The position numbers and the translations under genes were made by a program. The notes below the pieces were generated by a model. That model searched no databases and had not been told where the DNA came from. It worked only from the letters and a program-made list of their open reading frames with translations. Positions 5,830 through 6,850 of a DNA stretch of 6,850 nt are shown one piece after another. Position 1 is the first letter of the stretch. Each line of letters starts with the position of its first letter. Source of the DNA: an uncultured Kroppenstedtia sp. (GTDB lineage: Bacteria; Bacillota; Bacilli; Thermoactinomycetales; DSM-45169); NCBI GenBank assembly GCA_959600065.1, contig CAUGKZ010000092.1:1-6850 (forward strand), in the 5' to 3' direction.

Positions 5830-5852
5830 AAAAAAGCAGGCATTCCGCCTGC
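5830..5852 (-). terminator. Intrinsic terminator of spoVT
   Basis: The minus strand has GCAGGC, a 5-base loop GGAAT and GCCTGC followed at once by six T. The perfect 6-bp GC-rich stem plus U-tract begins 34 bases after the spoVT TAG. It separates spoVT from the yabM transcript. Confidence 0.88.
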
Positions 5853-5886
5853 CCCAGATCATATTGATATTTTCCTCTCCACAGAA

Positions 5887-6429
5887 CTATTGCTCCATCT
5901 GCTTTCCCAGAAAGGAGGCGGCTGTGGAGGCCAGTTTCAATTCCAACTCCCCCATCTTGTTTCCTTCCTCTTTGGACAGGAGAATCACAGCACCAATCGG
6001 GTCTCCCCCCGCATTGATGGGAACAATCACGTAGGATTCATACTCCTCTGGCGAATCCTGGATCAACTCCACTCGCGTGGGAGTGGTTTCCTGTTGAGGC
6101 CTCCGTTGATCCATAGAGGTCTCCACCACACCCCCAATGGGCTTTTCCAGATATTCTTTTTTGGAAGCTCCAGCGACGGCAATCACCGAGTCCCGATCAC
6201 AAATCAAGGTGATATGCTGAATGCTCTCAAACAAAGCCTCTGCGTATTCCTTGGCAAAGTCCCCCAACTCCCCGATCGGGGAATATTTCTTCAGAATCAC
6301 TTCACCGTCTCGATCGACGAAAATTTCCAGTGGGTCTCCCTCACGGATGCGAAGGGTTCGGCGAATCTCCTTGGGAATCACGACCCGTCCGAGATCGTCG
6401 ATCCGACGTACGATGCCGGTTGCCTTCAT
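5887..6429 (-). CDS. spoVT: Stage V sporulation protein T, AbrB-type transcriptional regulator
   Basis: A 180-residue DNA-binding regulator, full length (B. subtilis SpoVT is 178). In B. subtilis SpoVT is made in the forespore under sigma-G, where it adjusts the sigma-G regulon and influences spore coat and germination properties. Residues 1-50 are the AbrB/SpoVT swapped-hairpin DNA-binding domain, MKATGIVRRIDDLGRVVIPKEIRRTLRI followed by GDPLEIFVDRDGEVILKKYSP. Residues about 55-178 are the GAF-like sensing domain, with ITLICDRDSVIAVAGASKKEYL (73-94) and VIVPINAGGDPIGAVILLSKE (134-154). The start at 6427-6429 gives the invariant family N-terminus; GTGAGG lies 11 bases upstream, a rather distant ribosome site. 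The gene appears monocistronic, with a terminator on each side and a candidate sigma-G promoter. Confidence 0.97.
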   Translation of the reverse strand: MKATGIVRRIDDLGRVVIPKEIRRTLRIREGDPLEIFVDRDGEVILKKYSPIGELGDFAKEYAEALFESIQHITLICDRDSVIAVAGASKKEYLEKPIGGVVETSMDQRRPQQETTPTRVELIQDSPEEYESYVIVPINAGGDPIGAVILLSKEEGNKMGELELKLASTAASFLGKQMEQ

Positions 6430-6510
6430 GGGTCTGGTTGCCTCACTTTCACGATAATTTGCTCCGAATCAGGCCGCGTCTCTTTCCTGCTCTGCCGATG
6501 GATACGCCCA

Positions 6511-6540
6511 TAGTATTCATCCCTTACCATATTATTATGC
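6511..6540 (-). promoter_or_regulatory. Candidate sigma-G (forespore) promoter for spoVT
   Basis: On the minus strand a -35 element GCATA (6536-6540) fits the consensus GHATR. A -10 element AATACTA (6511-6517) fits CATNHTA except for the first base, and the spacer is exactly 18 bases. It would start transcription about 75 bases before the spoVT ATG, just after the upstream gene's terminator. The B. subtilis spoVT gene is sigma-G dependent, in agreement. The rest of the 150-base gap 6430-6579 holds only the terminator and the ribosome site. Confidence 0.6.
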
Positions 6541-6554
6541 TGATTGAATTCCGT

Positions 6555-6581
6555 AAAAAAGACAGGGCATCGCGCCCTGTC
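6555..6581 (-). terminator. Intrinsic terminator of the prsA-like gene
   Basis: On the minus strand GACAGGGC, the 5-base loop GCGAT and GCCCTGTC form a perfect 8-bp stem followed by six T. The first stem bases overlap the TGA stop of the upstream gene (6580-6582), so termination follows translation closely. It is the strongest terminator in the window. Confidence 0.93.
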
Positions 6582-6850
6582 ACTGTTTCTCTTCTTTTTT
6601 CTTTTGGTCCCCGGGGATGTCCAGCTTGGTCACCTTGACCTCATCTTTGATGAAGTCTTGATACAGCTCCGTCACCTTCTGCCCCATCATCTCTTCCTTC
6701 ACTTTATCAAAAGACAGCTTTTTCCGTTCCTTCACCTTGATAATATGGTATCCGTAATCGGACTTGATCGGATCGCTGATCTTGTCGATGGGGGATTTGA
6801 CCGCTGCTTTGGAAAATTCCGGAACCCACTGGTCAGGAGTTCCTTCCATG
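6580..6850 (-). CDS. prsA: Parvulin-type peptidyl-prolyl isomerase, PrsA-like foldase, C-terminal fragment
   Basis: The last ~90 residues of a PpiC/PrsA-family protein; the 5' part, including any signal peptide, lies beyond the right edge, so the ATG at 6847-6849 is likely internal. The visible part starts near the end of the parvulin domain. WVPEFSKAAVKSPIDKISDPIKSDYGYHIIKVKERK (about 8-43) matches the family's PEFxxAAxxLxxGxISxPVKTxxGYHIIKV pattern, including the conserved GYHIIK. A charged helical segment SFDKVKEEMMGQKVTELYQDFI (46-67), a strand-like VKVTKLDIP and a very basic KKKEEKQ tail follow. PrsA proteins are lipid-anchored outside the membrane and help secreted proteins fold. An isomerase gene before spoVT is a known arrangement in some Bacilli; B. 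subtilis prsA itself is elsewhere. The specific prsA assignment is less certain than the family. Confidence 0.82.
   Translation of the reverse strand, partial: MEGTPDQWVPEFSKAAVKSPIDKISDPIKSDYGYHIIKVKERKKLSFDKVKEEMMGQKVTELYQDFIKDEVKVTKLDIPGDQKKKEEKQ

Noticed and set aside
5619..5843. 74-codon minus-strand frame spanning the spoVT-yabM gap
   Set aside because: Its ATG lies in the loop of the spoVT terminator, there is no proper ribosome site, and it runs out of frame into yabM.
5890..6513. 207-codon plus-strand open frame antisense to spoVT
   Set aside because: It lies almost wholly opposite the certain spoVT gene and has a low-complexity composition with no recognisable domain. The minus-strand protein matches its family end to end.
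6531..6539. CATAATA on the minus strand as the sigma-G -10 for spoVT
   Set aside because: It fits the -10 consensus, but no GHATR box lies 17-18 bases upstream (only the terminator T-run), whereas the GCATA/AATACTA pair has correct spacing.

Overview
The window is a conserved housekeeping and sporulation locus from an endospore-forming member of the Bacillota. The evidence is four sporulation-associated families (SpoVT, YabM/SpoVB-like, YabP, YabQ), DivIC, strong AGGAGG-type ribosome binding sites, GTG and TTG starts, and gene order. The base composition looks moderately GC-rich (not computed). That would suit Thermoactinomycetaceae or Paenibacillus-like Bacilli better than Bacillus subtilis, but the genus cannot be fixed from this sequence.

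Layout: all genes except the first are on the minus strand, so the locus reads from right to left. It starts with the 3' end of a parvulin-type peptidyl-prolyl isomerase gene (prsA-like, cut by the right edge), closed by a strong terminator at 6555-6581. Next comes spoVT (5887-6429) with a candidate forespore sigma-G promoter at 6511-6540 and its own terminator at 5830-5852. After a leader with a long hairpin follow yabM (4064-5689, lipid-linked oligosaccharide flippase family) and mazG/yabN (2580-4046, TTG start with a near-perfect Shine-Dalgarno). Then come hup (HU, 2229-2501) and rqcP (1949-2227), one base apart. Then yabP (1590-1892) and yabQ (1006-1593, overlapping yabP by 4 bases) with a candidate sigma-E promoter at 1911-1938, and last divIC (582-959). 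A hairpin at 546-577 separates divIC from a convergent plus-strand gene, the C-terminal third or so of a KtrB/TrkH potassium channel subunit (1-525).

How the genes fit together: the region mixes vegetative functions with sporulation functions. The vegetative ones are extracytoplasmic protein folding, envelope precursor export, nucleotide-pool hygiene, chromosome compaction, ribosome-associated quality control and septum assembly. The sporulation ones are SpoVT in the forespore and YabP/YabQ in the mother cell. The promoter and hairpin signals sit at the points where control should change: before spoVT, after spoVT, before hup, and between rqcP and yabP.

No gap exceeds 300 bases; the largest are 5690-5886 and 6430-6579, both described below. 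I found no tRNA, rRNA, CRISPR array, insertion sequence or phage-like gene. The locus is largely a known conserved cluster, so I do not claim a new system. The points worth a second look are regulatory (two sporulation promoters and two RNA hairpins) and synteny at the divIC end.
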